Positions 34,024 through 42,913 of a stretch of DNA of 64,000 bases are shown in pieces. The translations under genes and the position numbers were made by a program. Each line of letters begins with the position of its first letter. The stretch's first letter is position 1. Origin of the DNA: Deltaproteobacteria bacterium (GTDB lineage Bacteria; Myxococcota_A; Polyangia; Polyangiales; JADJMO01); assembly GCA_016182965.1 (NCBI GenBank), contig JACPFM010000109.1, positions 1 through 64,000 on the forward strand, read 5' to 3'. The notes under the pieces are model-generated. The model searched no databases. It was not told the origin of the DNA and saw only the letters and a program-made list of their open reading frames with translations.

Positions 34024-35085
34024 TCAGAACGAAAGCTCCACCTCCGTCCCCAGGACGGGCACCCGGCGCAGATCGTACGCCGCCGGGACCAGCGGGCCGT
34101 CGACGTCGTTGATGAGGATGCCGCCCATCGCCATCACCGACGACTGTCTGCCGAGCGTCACCTTGAGGCCGCCCGCGATCTGCGTGCCGTTGCCGATGTC
34201 GGCCGCGTAGCGGATCCGCTGCGCGTCGACGAACGGGAACACGCGCGTGCCGATCAGGTACCCGACGCGGCCGCCGACCATCGCCTGCGGCGCGTAGACG
34301 CCGACCTGCGACATGACGGCGACGGTCCCGAGCCGCGGCCCCACGGCGCCGCGGAGGCTCTTGTCGTAGACGAAGACCATCCCGCGCGGGATCACCTGCA
34401 ACCTCCGGGTGACGCGCCACAGCAGCTCCGCCTGCCCGAACCACTGCGTGATCGTCGCGCCGGCAGGTCCTTCGCCGCTCGCCCATCGGAACCGGTTCCA
34501 CGCGGCGGCGAGCTGGATCGCGACCGGCGGCGGGACGTCGCGCGACCAGTCGCCGCCCAGCTCCTTGCCGACGGCGGCGATCGCGCTCCAGCTCTCGATG
34601 CCGTGGGCCATCGGACCGTACAGCCCCGACAGCTCGGTCGACCACCCGGGCGCCGGGCGGTAGCCGATGCCGCCGCCGACGTACGGCACGATCACCGTGG
34701 GATCGCCGGCGGCGTAGGGCGAGATGTGCAGGAGCGCGGTCTGCGGGATGAGCGAGAAGCGGGCGGAGGTCGGGACGTCGACGCGCGCGCCGGCGTAGGT
34801 GACGTGACCGACGCGGTTGGCCGCGACGCCGGTGGTGATCGGCGGCGTCACCGCCGCGCCCGGATCGGGGCCCGGGCGCCCGATCTCGCCGAAGCGCGTG
34901 TCGTCGGTGATCGCGCGGCCCTCGGCGGCCGTCGCGCCGTGCGGAGACGGAGGCGGGATCATGTCGGCACGCGCCGCGCCCGCGAGCATCGTCATGCTCG
35001 CCAGAGTGGTCGCCAGAGTGGTCACCAGCGTCGCCGCCCCGGCGTGTGCGCAGCGCGCGACACCGGACACGAGTGAACGAGTCAT
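34024..35085 (-). CDS. Predicted outer-membrane beta-barrel protein
   Basis: A 353-residue protein from ATG 35085; an upstream in-frame start six codons away is less likely. The signal peptide spans residues 1-40 and ends GAARAD. After a Pro/Thr linker the rest alternates in beta-strand fashion with aromatic ends (LLHISPYAAGDPTVIVPYVG, IGYRPAPGWSTELSGLYG, RVFPFVDAQRIRYAADIG) and the last residues are VELSF. A terminal Phe preceded by alternating residues is the classical outer-membrane barrel signal. Function is unknown. It converges with the hybrid kinase gene (9-base gap) and is divergent from the glycosyltransferase fusion gene. Confidence 0.75.
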   Translation of the reverse strand: MTRSLVSGVARCAHAGAATLVTTLATTLASMTMLAGAARADMIPPPSPHGATAAEGRAITDDTRFGEIGRPGPDPGAAVTPPITTGVAANRVGHVTYAGARVDVPTSARFSLIPQTALLHISPYAAGDPTVIVPYVGGGIGYRPAPGWSTELSGLYGPMAHGIESWSAIAAVGKELGGDWSRDVPPPVAIQLAAAWNRFRWASGEGPAGATITQWFGQAELLWRVTRRLQVIPRGMVFVYDKSLRGAVGPRLGTVAVMSQVGVYAPQAMVGGRVGYLIGTRVFPFVDAQRIRYAADIGNGTQIAGGLKVTLGRQSSVMAMGGILINDVDGPLVPAAYDLRRVPVLGTEVELSF

Positions 35086-35305
35086 GCGCCCGCTCGACAG
35101 CAATCATCGTTCCGCTCCGCGACCCGGGCGCGTCGCCGCGGCGCGAGCACCCGGCGCGTGCACGCGCACGTCATCGCGGCCGCCGACGGTGTCGGCTCTG
35201 GTCAGCGCGCGCGTCGTACACACGACCACGCGGAACGCTCATTGCTGACGCCCCCCATCGCGACCCGCAGCAGCCCTGGTGCGCGCGGTCGCGTGGAGAG
35301 CCAAC

Positions 35306-38300
35306 GTGCAGATCTTCCGTGACGACACGCGACGTCGGTGGCGACGCCTGAAGATGCTGCTGGCGGCGCTCGGCCTCGCCGCGATCGCGCTGACGGTGCT
35401 GTTCGTGAAGACCCTGCGGCCCCGTCCGGCCGCGTTCCTCAAGGCGCCGGCGCCGCCCGCCGCGCTCGACTTGAACGAGGTTCGTGACCACGCGATCGCC
35501 GCTGCGCCGGCGCATGCGGCGGTGACCGTACCGCCGGCGCTCGGCGCGGCGGCGAGGCCTTCGGACCCGGGCGCGGCGGCGAAGCAGCCGGATCCGGGCG
35601 CGGCGGCGAAGCCGTCGGATCCGGGCGCGGCGGCGAAGCCGTCGGATCCGGGCGCGGCGGCGAAGCCGCCGACCGGCGATTTCGTGCCGATCAGGATGGC
35701 CTTCGTCGACGCCACGGAGCAGGAGGCCCTGCGCGCCGTCGAGCTCCATGGACAGGCGCTCACGCACGTCGCCATCGAGGGCCTCCACGTCCGCGACGCC
35801 GAGGGCGGCGTCCTCGGCCAGCTGCCCGACGACGCGCTGAAGGTCGCGCGCGATCGGCAGCTCGCGATCCTCGAGGTCATCGATGACGTCCGCGACGACG
35901 TCCCGCGCCCTGGGGACGTCACCGCGCTCGGGCGCGACCGGCTGCTCGCGCGGAAATTCGCCGCCATCCTGCTCCCGAAGCTGCAAGCGGACGGCGCGGC
36001 CGGCGCCGTCCTCGCGCTCGGCGAGGACGACGCGGATCTCGACGGCGCGCTGCGCGCGGTCGTCCTCGAAGAGGTCTTCGCCAAGCTCAAGCCGGCCGGC
36101 ATGACGGTGGCGACGCGGGTCGAAGGTCGCTTCGTCCCCGAGGCGCTCGCCCGGCAGCTCGATCCGAAGTCGAATCCGGCGCCGCTCGCCCCGCGCGCGT
36201 GGGTCGACGGCACCCTCGACGCCGCGCAGCGCCTGGTGCCGTCGCACAAGCTGGTGACCACGCTGGCCACGCGCGCCGGCGCCTGGCCGGTCGACGGCCG
36301 CACGCTCGCTCGCGCCGGCGACGCGCGAGAGCTGCAGTGGGGCGAGGTGATCGCGCGCGCGCGCACCGCGAACGTGAAGCCGAAGTGGGACGAGCGGAGC
36401 GGCAACCTCGTGGTGGCGCTCCCCGGACCGACCGGCATCGCCTCCTCGGCGCACGTCCGCGCGCACCCAGGCGACGACGGCACCGTGGCGATGATCGCGT
36501 GGCTCCCCGACGCCGCGACCTTCGCCGACGGGCTCGCCACGCTCGCCGCGCGCGGGCTCCGTCACGTCGCGCTCGGCAACCTCGGCGGCGAGGACCCGCG
36601 CGTGTGGGCGGTGCTCGCCGCGCCGCGCGACGATCGCGACGCGATCCGCGCCGCGCTGAGCACGCTCCCTGCTCCGAGCGAGCCGGACGTCATCGGCGAG
36701 GGCGTCGCGATGCGCGTCGATCTCTCGCAGCACGACGGCTCGGCGACCCTCGATTTCGGCGCCGGCGGCCGCGTCGAGGGCGAGTCCTACGACGCGCTGC
36801 CGACCGTGCCGACGGTGATCCGTCGCGGCAAGGTCCCCTCGCGCACCGTCGTGCTGACGTTCGACGACGGGCCGCACGAGGAGTTCACGCCGAAGATCCT
36901 CGACGTCCTCCGCGAGGAGGGCGTCAAGGCCGCGTTCTTCGTGGTCGGCTCGCGCGCCGAGCGCGACCCGGAGATCTTCAAGCGCCTCGTGCGCGAGGGA
37001 CACGAGGTCGGCAACCACTCGTTCTCGCACCCGGACCTCGGCAAGATCTCCGATCAGCACGCCGACCTGGAGATCAACTCCACCAACCGGCTGCTCGAGG
37101 CGCTCACCGGGCGCGGCACCGTCCTCTTCCGCCCGCCCTTCCGCTCCGACGATCGGCCGACCGTCCGCGAGGACCTGCTGGCGATCCAGAACGGCGAGCG
37201 CAACGGGATGATCACGGTGACCTCGACGGTCGACCCGCACGACTGGGCGCGTCCGCCCGAGATCATCGTCGACTACCTCGTGCGTCGGCTCGGGCAGTTC
37301 GACGGCGGGGTCGTGCTCATGCGCGACGGCGGCGGCGATCGCGCCAACACCGTGGCCGCGCTCCGCCCGCTGATCCGGACGCTCCGCGGGCGCGGCTTCC
37401 GCTTCGCCCAGCTGCACGAGATCTTCGCGCCGGCGGGCGTCTCCTCGATCGACGACGTCAACCCCAAGGTGCGCGTCGCGGTCTCCGAGACCGTAGGCGC
37501 CGCGATGTGGTCCTCCGGCACCTGGTTCCTCCGGGGGATGACCGTGCTCGCGCTCTCGGCGTTGGCCCTCGGCCTGTTGCGCTTCGGCGCGCTGGCGCTC
37601 TTCGCGCTGATCGAGGTGGCGCGCGAGTGGCGCGAGCGCCGCCGGATCCGTCGCAGCTCGCGGCTGCCGGTGCACGGCGCGGTGAGCGTGATCATCCCCG
37701 CCTACAACGAGGCGAAGGTCATCGAGCGCACCATCCTCTCGGTGCTCGCCTCGCGCGGCATCGAGGTCGAGGTCCTGGTGATGGACGACGGCTCGACCGA
37801 CGACACCGCCGACGTCGTGAGTCGCGCCTTCTACTTCGAGCCGCGCGTGAGGCTCCACCGCCTCAAGAACGGCGGCAAGGCGCGCGCCCTCAACCGCGGG
37901 TTCGAGCTCGCGACGCACGAGGTGGTGATCGCGCTCGACGCCGACACCATCTTCCTCCCCGACACGATCATCGAGCTCGCGCGCAAGTTCGACGACCCCG
38001 ACGTGGCCGCGGTCGCCGGCCGCGCCGCGGTCGGCAACACGCAGCACTTCGTCGCGCGCTGGCAGGCCCTCGAGTACGTGATCGGTCAGTCGATCGAGCG
38101 ACGGGCCTGGCACCTGCTCGGCGTGGTCAGCGTCGTGCCCGGCGCGGTCGGCGCCTGGCACCGCGACGCGGTGCTCGCGGTCGGCGGCTTCGGCACCGAC
38201 ACGCTCGCCGAGGACTGCGACCTGACCATCACGCTCCAGGTCCACGGGTGGAAGGTCGCCTACGCGCCGGACGCCGTGGCGCTGACCGAGGCGCCGGAGA

Positions 38301-38803
38301 CCGTGCAGGCGCTGCTCAAACAGCGCTTCCGCTGGTGCTTCGGGGTGCTGCAGACCGTGTGGAAGCACAAGCGCGCGATGATCGCGCCGCCGCGCAACAA
38401 CCCGGTGATCGGCCTGCTCCTGCTGCCGTGCGTCCTCGCGTGCCACGTCATCACGCCGCTGCTCGCGCCGCTCGCGGACGTCGCCGCGTTGATCGCGATC
38501 GTGCTCGGGCACGCTCGCGCGGTGGTCCCCTACCTCGTCGCGCTCATCGTCGCCGAGCTGCTGCTCACCGTGCTCGCGATGAAGATCGATCGCGCGCGGT
38601 GGAGCCTGATGTGGGACTGGCTCGTGAACCGCACCGTCTATCGGTGGTTCCTCTTCGTCGCGCTGGTGCGCGCCGTGGTCGCCGCGCTCCGCGGCGGCGC
38701 GGTCGGCTGGGGCAAGCTCGTGCGGACCGGCACCGTCGAGGCGCCGACCGCGATGATGCCCACGCCTCGCCCGGCCAGCGCGACCGCGCATGTCGATCGG
38801 TGA
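35306..38803 (+). CDS. Fusion: glycosidase-like / NodB polysaccharide deacetylase / family 2 glycosyltransferase
   Basis: I chose GTG 35306, which has GGAG seven bases upstream (1165 residues); a GTG nine codons earlier is the alternative. Residues 16-35 form a membrane segment. Residues 83-123 hold four 9-residue repeats (PSDPGAAAK). A glycoside-hydrolase-like region spans about 125-505. A NodB domain lies at 511-710 (TFDDGPHEEFTPKIL, GNHSFSHP), then a transmembrane pair, and a processive GT2 at 790-1015 (IIPAYNEAKVI, VMDDGSTDDT, ALDADT, EDCDL, QRFRW). C-terminal helices follow. Similar GH-deacetylase-GT fusions occur in other bacteria and resemble PgaC/hyaluronan-type synthases. It probably makes and partly deacetylates a beta-linked amino-sugar polymer. 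Confidence 0.88.
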   Translation: MQIFRDDTRRRWRRLKMLLAALGLAAIALTVLFVKTLRPRPAAFLKAPAPPAALDLNEVRDHAIAAAPAHAAVTVPPALGAAARPSDPGAAAKQPDPGAAAKPSDPGAAAKPSDPGAAAKPPTGDFVPIRMAFVDATEQEALRAVELHGQALTHVAIEGLHVRDAEGGVLGQLPDDALKVARDRQLAILEVIDDVRDDVPRPGDVTALGRDRLLARKFAAILLPKLQADGAAGAVLALGEDDADLDGALRAVVLEEVFAKLKPAGMTVATRVEGRFVPEALARQLDPKSNPAPLAPRAWVDGTLDAAQRLVPSHKLVTTLATRAGAWPVDGRTLARAGDARELQWGEVIARARTANVKPKWDERSGNLVVALPGPTGIASSAHVRAHPGDDGTVAMIAWLPDAATFADGLATLAARGLRHVALGNLGGEDPRVWAVLAAPRDDRDAIRAALSTLPAPSEPDVIGEGVAMRVDLSQHDGSATLDFGAGGRVEGESYDALPTVPTVIRRGKVPSRTVVLTFDDGPHEEFTPKILDVLREEGVKAAFFVVGSRAERDPEIFKRLVREGHEVGNHSFSHPDLGKISDQHADLEINSTNRLLEALTGRGTVLFRPPFRSDDRPTVREDLLAIQNGERNGMITVTSTVDPHDWARPPEIIVDYLVRRLGQFDGGVVLMRDGGGDRANTVAALRPLIRTLRGRGFRFAQLHEIFAPAGVSSIDDVNPKVRVAVSETVGAAMWSSGTWFLRGMTVLALSALALGLLRFGALALFALIEVAREWRERRRIRRSSRLPVHGAVSVIIPAYNEAKVIERTILSVLASRGIEVEVLVMDDGSTDDTADVVSRAFYFEPRVRLHRLKNGGKARALNRGFELATHEVVIALDADTIFLPDTIIELARKFDDPDVAAVAGRAAVGNTQHFVARWQALEYVIGQSIERRAWHLLGVVSVVPGAVGAWHRDAVLAVGGFGTDTLAEDCDLTITLQVHGWKVAYAPDAVALTEAPETVQALLKQRFRWCFGVLQTVWKHKRAMIAPPRNNPVIGLLLLPCVLACHVITPLLAPLADVAALIAIVLGHARAVVPYLVALIVAELLLTVLAMKIDRARWSLMWDWLVNRTVYRWFLFVALVRAVVAALRGGAVGWGKLVRTGTVEAPTAMMPTPRPASATAHVDR
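35560..35672 (+). repeat. 27-bp coding tandem repeat
   Basis: About four copies of a 27-base unit inside the fusion gene, encoding PSDPGAAAK with one QPDPGAAAK variant. It would form a flexible linker just outside the N-terminal membrane segment. Copy number may differ between strains. Confidence 0.85.
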
Positions 38804-38819
38804 TCGGAAGGACGAGAAC

Positions 38820-40223
38820 ATGAACCCGCATCGCTGCGCACCGCTCCTCGCGATCGTCACCCTCGTCGGGTGCTCCGCCGGGTCGACGTGGCCGACCAAG
38901 GGGCCCGTCGCGCCGAAGCGCGCCGGGATCGATCGCAAGGTCGTCGACGAGAAGGAGCTCGCCGCGCTGCTCAACGACAACCCGGCGTCGCTCGCGCGAC
39001 GCGCCAAGGACGGCGCCGGCTCCGGCGAGGCGGTGGCCGGCGGCGCCAAAGGGGGCAAGGACGGGAACGGGGACGACGCGCCCGCGCCCGACGCCGAGCC
39101 GATCATGAAGAAGGCGGTCGCCGCGCTCGAGGCCGGTGACTACGAGACGGCGGGCCGGCTCGCGGCCGAGGTCATCGCCATCGATCCGACCGGCTACGCG
39201 TACGCCTACGTCATCCTCGGAGACGTCGCGCTGAACGCGAAGGCCTACGAGAAGGCGCTCGACTACTACAAGAGGGCGCTCGAGCTCGATCCGAAGGACG
39301 GTTGGGCGGCGCAGCGCATGGCGCAGGCGTACCGCAAGCTCGGGAAGATGCTCGAGGCGCGCGCCACGCTGCGCAAGTTCACCGAGCAGAACCCCGGCGC
39401 CGACGCCGACACCTGGGACGCGCTCGCGTGGATCGAGCTCGAGATGGGCGACAGCAAGCGCGCCGAGGCGGCCTTCCGCAAGGCCCTCGAGGCGAGCGAC
39501 GGGCAGGACGCCGAGGCGTGGTACGGGCTCGCCCTCATCCACGCGCGGCGCGGCGACGCCCTCGCGGTCGAGAGGGATCTCACCGCGCTGTTCGCGCTGC
39601 AGCCGGAGCGCCGCCTGGTCATCGAGCGCGATCCGACCTTCTTCCGCATGCGCATCCACGCGAACGTCGCGAAGCTGTTCTCGCCCAAGCTCATGGCCGA
39701 GGCGAAGCTCGCCGCCGAGAACAAGAAGAAGGGCGAGCCGGTGGCCGCCCAGCAGGTGAAGCTGGCGGTGCCCGGCGGTCCGGAGAAGGTGCTCGCCGAT
39801 CACGTGCGCTTCGACTTCGACAGCGCCGCCATCCGACCGGAGAGCAAGGCGCTGCTCGACGAGATCGCCGGGTTCCTCAAGTCGCAGAAGGGCCTCGAGT
39901 TCGTCGAGATCACCGGCCACGCCGATCGCCGCGGCGACGAGGCCTACAACGTGAAGCTCAGCGAGCAGCGCGCCCGCGCGGTCGCCGCCGCCCTGGTCGC
40001 CCGCGGCGTGCCTTCGACGACGCTCAAGGCGCGCGGCTACGGCGTCTACTGCCCGCTCGACGACGGCGACGACGAGAGCGCCTACGCCAAGAACCGCCGC
40101 GTGCAGTTCGCCATCGCCGCCGGCGGCAAGGTCCTCGGCGACGAGCTGACCTGCGTCGAGCGCATGAAGAGCTGGCTGAAGCCGACCGCGTCGGCGGTGC
40201 GGTGGATCCCGGGGAAGAAGTAG
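38820..40223 (+). CDS. TPR-OmpA lipoprotein
   Basis: A 467-residue protein from ATG 38820 (GGAAGG eight bases upstream). The lipobox is TLVGC (Cys18). Residues about 95-250 contain four or five TPR units (AVAALEAGDYETAGRLAAEV; ALNAKAYEKALDYYKRALEL). Residues about 315-430 form an OmpA-like peptidoglycan-binding domain: VRFDFDSAAIRPESKALLDE, ITGHADRRGDEAYNVKLSEQRARAV split by a short loop, and ARGYG. It begins 16 bases after the glycosyltransferase fusion, so the two probably form an operon. It could be the outer-membrane or cell-wall anchor of the polysaccharide system, by analogy with TPR partners such as PgaA; that is inference. Confidence 0.88.
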   Translation: MNPHRCAPLLAIVTLVGCSAGSTWPTKGPVAPKRAGIDRKVVDEKELAALLNDNPASLARRAKDGAGSGEAVAGGAKGGKDGNGDDAPAPDAEPIMKKAVAALEAGDYETAGRLAAEVIAIDPTGYAYAYVILGDVALNAKAYEKALDYYKRALELDPKDGWAAQRMAQAYRKLGKMLEARATLRKFTEQNPGADADTWDALAWIELEMGDSKRAEAAFRKALEASDGQDAEAWYGLALIHARRGDALAVERDLTALFALQPERRLVIERDPTFFRMRIHANVAKLFSPKLMAEAKLAAENKKKGEPVAAQQVKLAVPGGPEKVLADHVRFDFDSAAIRPESKALLDEIAGFLKSQKGLEFVEITGHADRRGDEAYNVKLSEQRARAVAAALVARGVPSTTLKARGYGVYCPLDDGDDESAYAKNRRVQFAIAAGGKVLGDELTCVERMKSWLKPTASAVRWIPGKK

Positions 40224-41450
40224 GCGCGTTCGGGCGCGTCGCACGAACACGGAGAAGTTCCCGACGCGCTCGACCTCTCGGCACGACCTCGCCAGGAACT
40301 CCTGAAGCTCCGGGAACTCGCGCAGCGCCGCCGCGCTGTCGTTCTCGTCGCCGGTGATGACTGGGAAGACGTCGCCGAGCTCGACCAGCACTGCGAGCTG
40401 TGGAGTACGCTCGAGATCGGCGAGCAGTTGCGTGCGGGTCGCGTCACGCGACCACTGCGTGCGCTGCGGGACGTCATAGAGGAAGCGCGATGCATGCGGG
40501 CGGTTCGCGCGGTCGTAGATCAGTGGCTCGAACCCCCACACGTGGATCGGCGGCCCTTGCGGCACGTGCGACGCGATCCACTCCACGGCCAAGCGGTTGT
40601 TGCGAGCGGACACGTCGGCGTAGGAGTGGCAGCTGGTCGAGGACGTCGCGGTGGCGGCCCGGATCGAGCGCCGCCTCGGTGCGTTGGCGGCACCGCGTCC
40701 AGAAGCCCCCGAGCGAGGGCGGCGTCGCGGTTCGCACCTCGTGAAGGAGGAAGAGGCCGGTCAGGAACGGGCGGCACCGAGGAACGAGCGCCGCGCGGCG
40801 CGCCACACCTTGAACAAGCCCCACCCGGCGAGCAGGCCGGCGAAGGGTGGCGCCGCGCCGTAGTGGTACTCGAAGAACTTCGCCTGAAGGGCCACGCCGA
40901 CGAGGCAGACGGCGATCACGCCGCCGAGGAACGCAGCGCCCGCCCGCTCGCGCGACGAGGTCGGACGCAGCAGGAATAGCGCGAGGATGCCGACGACGTT
41001 GTAGGCCGAGAATCGGAAGATGGAGTCGAACAGCGCGCGCACGATCGCGAGCGGGAGATCCTGCGCGCGGAAGGTGAGCGCCGTGTATCGTGGCACGTAG
41101 ACGAGCACAGCGCCCACGAACGCGCTGAACGCGCCGACGGCCGCGAGGTAGCCGAGGATCAAGGCGGCAACGGCGACACGCGCGATCGGATCGGGTTGAG
41201 CGAGGTGTGTGCGGGTGCGACCAGCAGGTATGCCGCCGAGACGAGCGCGCCGGCTGATTGTGCCTCCGGCTCGCGCTGGCCGCCGAACGCGTCGCCACCG
41301 GGCGGCGGACGAGCGGGCCGCGCGCCCTCCCCGCGAGAGTACGCTCTATCGGCGCGTCACCACGAAGACCATGCGCCGCGGCGAGCGATGGAGATTGTCG
41401 AAGATCACCCAGCCGATCATCAAGAGCGACGGGCCCGGCCACCGCGGACG
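40224..41450 (-). pseudogene. Decayed membrane mannosyltransferase-like gene
   Basis: Pieces of one multi-pass glycosyltransferase are spread over different minus-strand frames. Around 41160-40775 there are membrane helices (LILGYLAAVGAFSAFVGAVL, YVPRYTALTFRAQDLPLAIV). From about 40775 the next piece, FLTGLFLLHEVRTATPPSLG, is one frame away. From about 40640 the C-terminal soluble part (RLAVEWIASHVPQ, GFEPLIYDRANRPHASRFLY) returns to the first frame. A further shift is likely near 41175. No stop codon is seen at the expected C-terminus, and the N-terminal catalytic region is missing. The C-terminal part resembles GT39/ArnT-like mannosyltransferases. The left boundary is set by the neighbouring stop; the right boundary is uncertain. 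Confidence 0.65.
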
Positions 41451-41491
41451 CGGGCTTCGCGGAGAAGGAGAGGAACGGCGAGTGACCGCCG

Positions 41492-42913
41492 CTATGCCCG
41501 CCGCGGCAGCTCCACCGTGAACGTCGCGCCCTCTCCGAGCCGGCTGTCGACCCCGATGCGACCGCCGTGCGCCTCCATGATCTGCCGCGAGATGTAGAGC
41601 CCGAGCCCGAGCCCGCCGAAGTGCCTCGACGAGACGGCGCGCTCGAAGCGATCGAACACGCGCGCCTGGTCCTCGGGCGCGAGCCCCATGCCGCGGTCAC
41701 GGACGCGGACGCGCACGTGCTCGGCCTCCTCGGTGAGCGTGATGTCGATCGGCCTGCCGGGACCGAACTTCAGGGCGTTCGACAGCAGGTTCGTCAGCAC
41801 CTGCTCGATCTGGGTGGGATCGCAGCGGACGCGCACCGACGGCGCGGATCGGAGCGAGACGACGGTCCCGGCGCGTGCGAGATCGTCCCGGAGCCGCAAC
41901 AGCAGGTCGCGGAGCAGCGCCGCCAGGTCGATCTCGGACATCTCGGGCGTCAGCCGACCGACGCGGATGCGCGCGACGTCGAGGAGCTGATCGACCAGCG
42001 TCGCGAGCCGATGGCACTGCCGCTCGACCGCCTCGACGCGCGCGGCGGCCGCCTCGTCCAGGGCTCGGGAGCGGCGGAGCGCCTGGATCTGCAGCTGCAG
42101 CGACGTCAGCGGCGTTCGCAGCTCGTGCGAGGCCACCGACAGGAACTCGTCGCGGTGGCGGATCGCCTCCTGGGCCTCGAGGTACAGCCGCTCCTTCTCG
42201 GCGGCCGCGCGCTGCGTCGCCTGCAGCAGGATGACGTTCTGCACGGCGCTGCCGACGTGCGCGCCGACCAGGCGGAGGAAGGGCACGTCCTCGTGGGTGG
42301 GCAGCTGCTCGAGGAACGACATCATCGAGGTCACGCGGCGCAGCAGGAGGAGCGCGCGGAGCTCGCGCCCCTTCGAGCGCACCGGCAACACGAGGAACGC
42401 CGTGGCGTCCGCCGCTTCGGCCTCGGAGAGAGGCGCCTCGGAGAACGCCGCCGCGAAGCAGGCGATGATCGGGCGCAGCTGTGGCTCGCGCGCGACGAGC
42501 TCGGCCGCGCTGCCCAGCAGGGGTTCGTCGAGTCGCTCGGCGTCGGGCAGGGGCACGCGCGGGCAGGCGCCCGACGGCCCGGCCCGGCCCGGCACGGCGC
42601 GCCGAGCGACCGGCGCGAGCTCCCCGCGATCGTCGGCGACGAAGCCGACGGCCTGCTCGAACGGGAAGATGGACAGCAGCGCGTCGGCGGCCAACCCGAT
42701 GATCGTCTCGACGTCGTCGGCCCGGCTCGCCGAGAGCGCGAGCGTGCTCGAGACCTCGACGCGCTGGAGCTGCCGATCGAGGAACTGCTGTGACAGCCAC
42801 AGCCGGCGCTCCGCCCGGACGAGCTGCTTGACCTGCTCGTTGAGCGCGCTGTTCTCCGCGCGCAGCCGCGCGAGGTCGGGGGCCTCCTCCTCCGGCGGGT
42901 GCGAGCGCGCCAT
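41492..42913 (-). CDS. Sensor histidine kinase with GAF-like domain
   Basis: A 473-residue protein from ATG 42913. A coiled coil (residues 13-50) leads to a GAF-like sensor (about 55-225, VETIIGLAADALLSIFPFEQ). The kinase core follows: HisKA RDEFLSVASHELRTPLTSLQ with the phospho-acceptor His, N-box NLLSNALKFGPG, G1 RDRGMGLAPED, F-box RVFDRFERAV, G2 FGGLGLGLYISRQ. There is no membrane segment, so it is cytosolic. The start is coupled by TGATG to the FIST gene before it, and no response regulator gene adjoins. The FIST protein is the likely input partner. Confidence 0.88.
   Translation of the reverse strand: MARSHPPEEEAPDLARLRAENSALNEQVKQLVRAERRLWLSQQFLDRQLQRVEVSSTLALSASRADDVETIIGLAADALLSIFPFEQAVGFVADDRGELAPVARRAVPGRAGPSGACPRVPLPDAERLDEPLLGSAAELVAREPQLRPIIACFAAAFSEAPLSEAEAADATAFLVLPVRSKGRELRALLLLRRVTSMMSFLEQLPTHEDVPFLRLVGAHVGSAVQNVILLQATQRAAAEKERLYLEAQEAIRHRDEFLSVASHELRTPLTSLQLQIQALRRSRALDEAAAARVEAVERQCHRLATLVDQLLDVARIRVGRLTPEMSEIDLAALLRDLLLRLRDDLARAGTVVSLRSAPSVRVRCDPTQIEQVLTNLLSNALKFGPGRPIDITLTEEAEHVRVRVRDRGMGLAPEDQARVFDRFERAVSSRHFGGLGLGLYISRQIMEAHGGRIGVDSRLGEGATFTVELPRRA

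Noticed and set aside
35171-39106. Open frame of about 1310 codons on the minus strand
   Set aside because: It runs antisense to the glycosyltransferase fusion and TPR-OmpA genes, which have domains, signals and ribosome sites.
41346-41445. Short minus-strand frame reading MIGWVIFDNLHRSPRRM and ending in a stop
   Set aside because: It looks protein-like but is too short, has no ribosome site, and is probably a piece of the decayed glycosyltransferase, so it is not listed alone.
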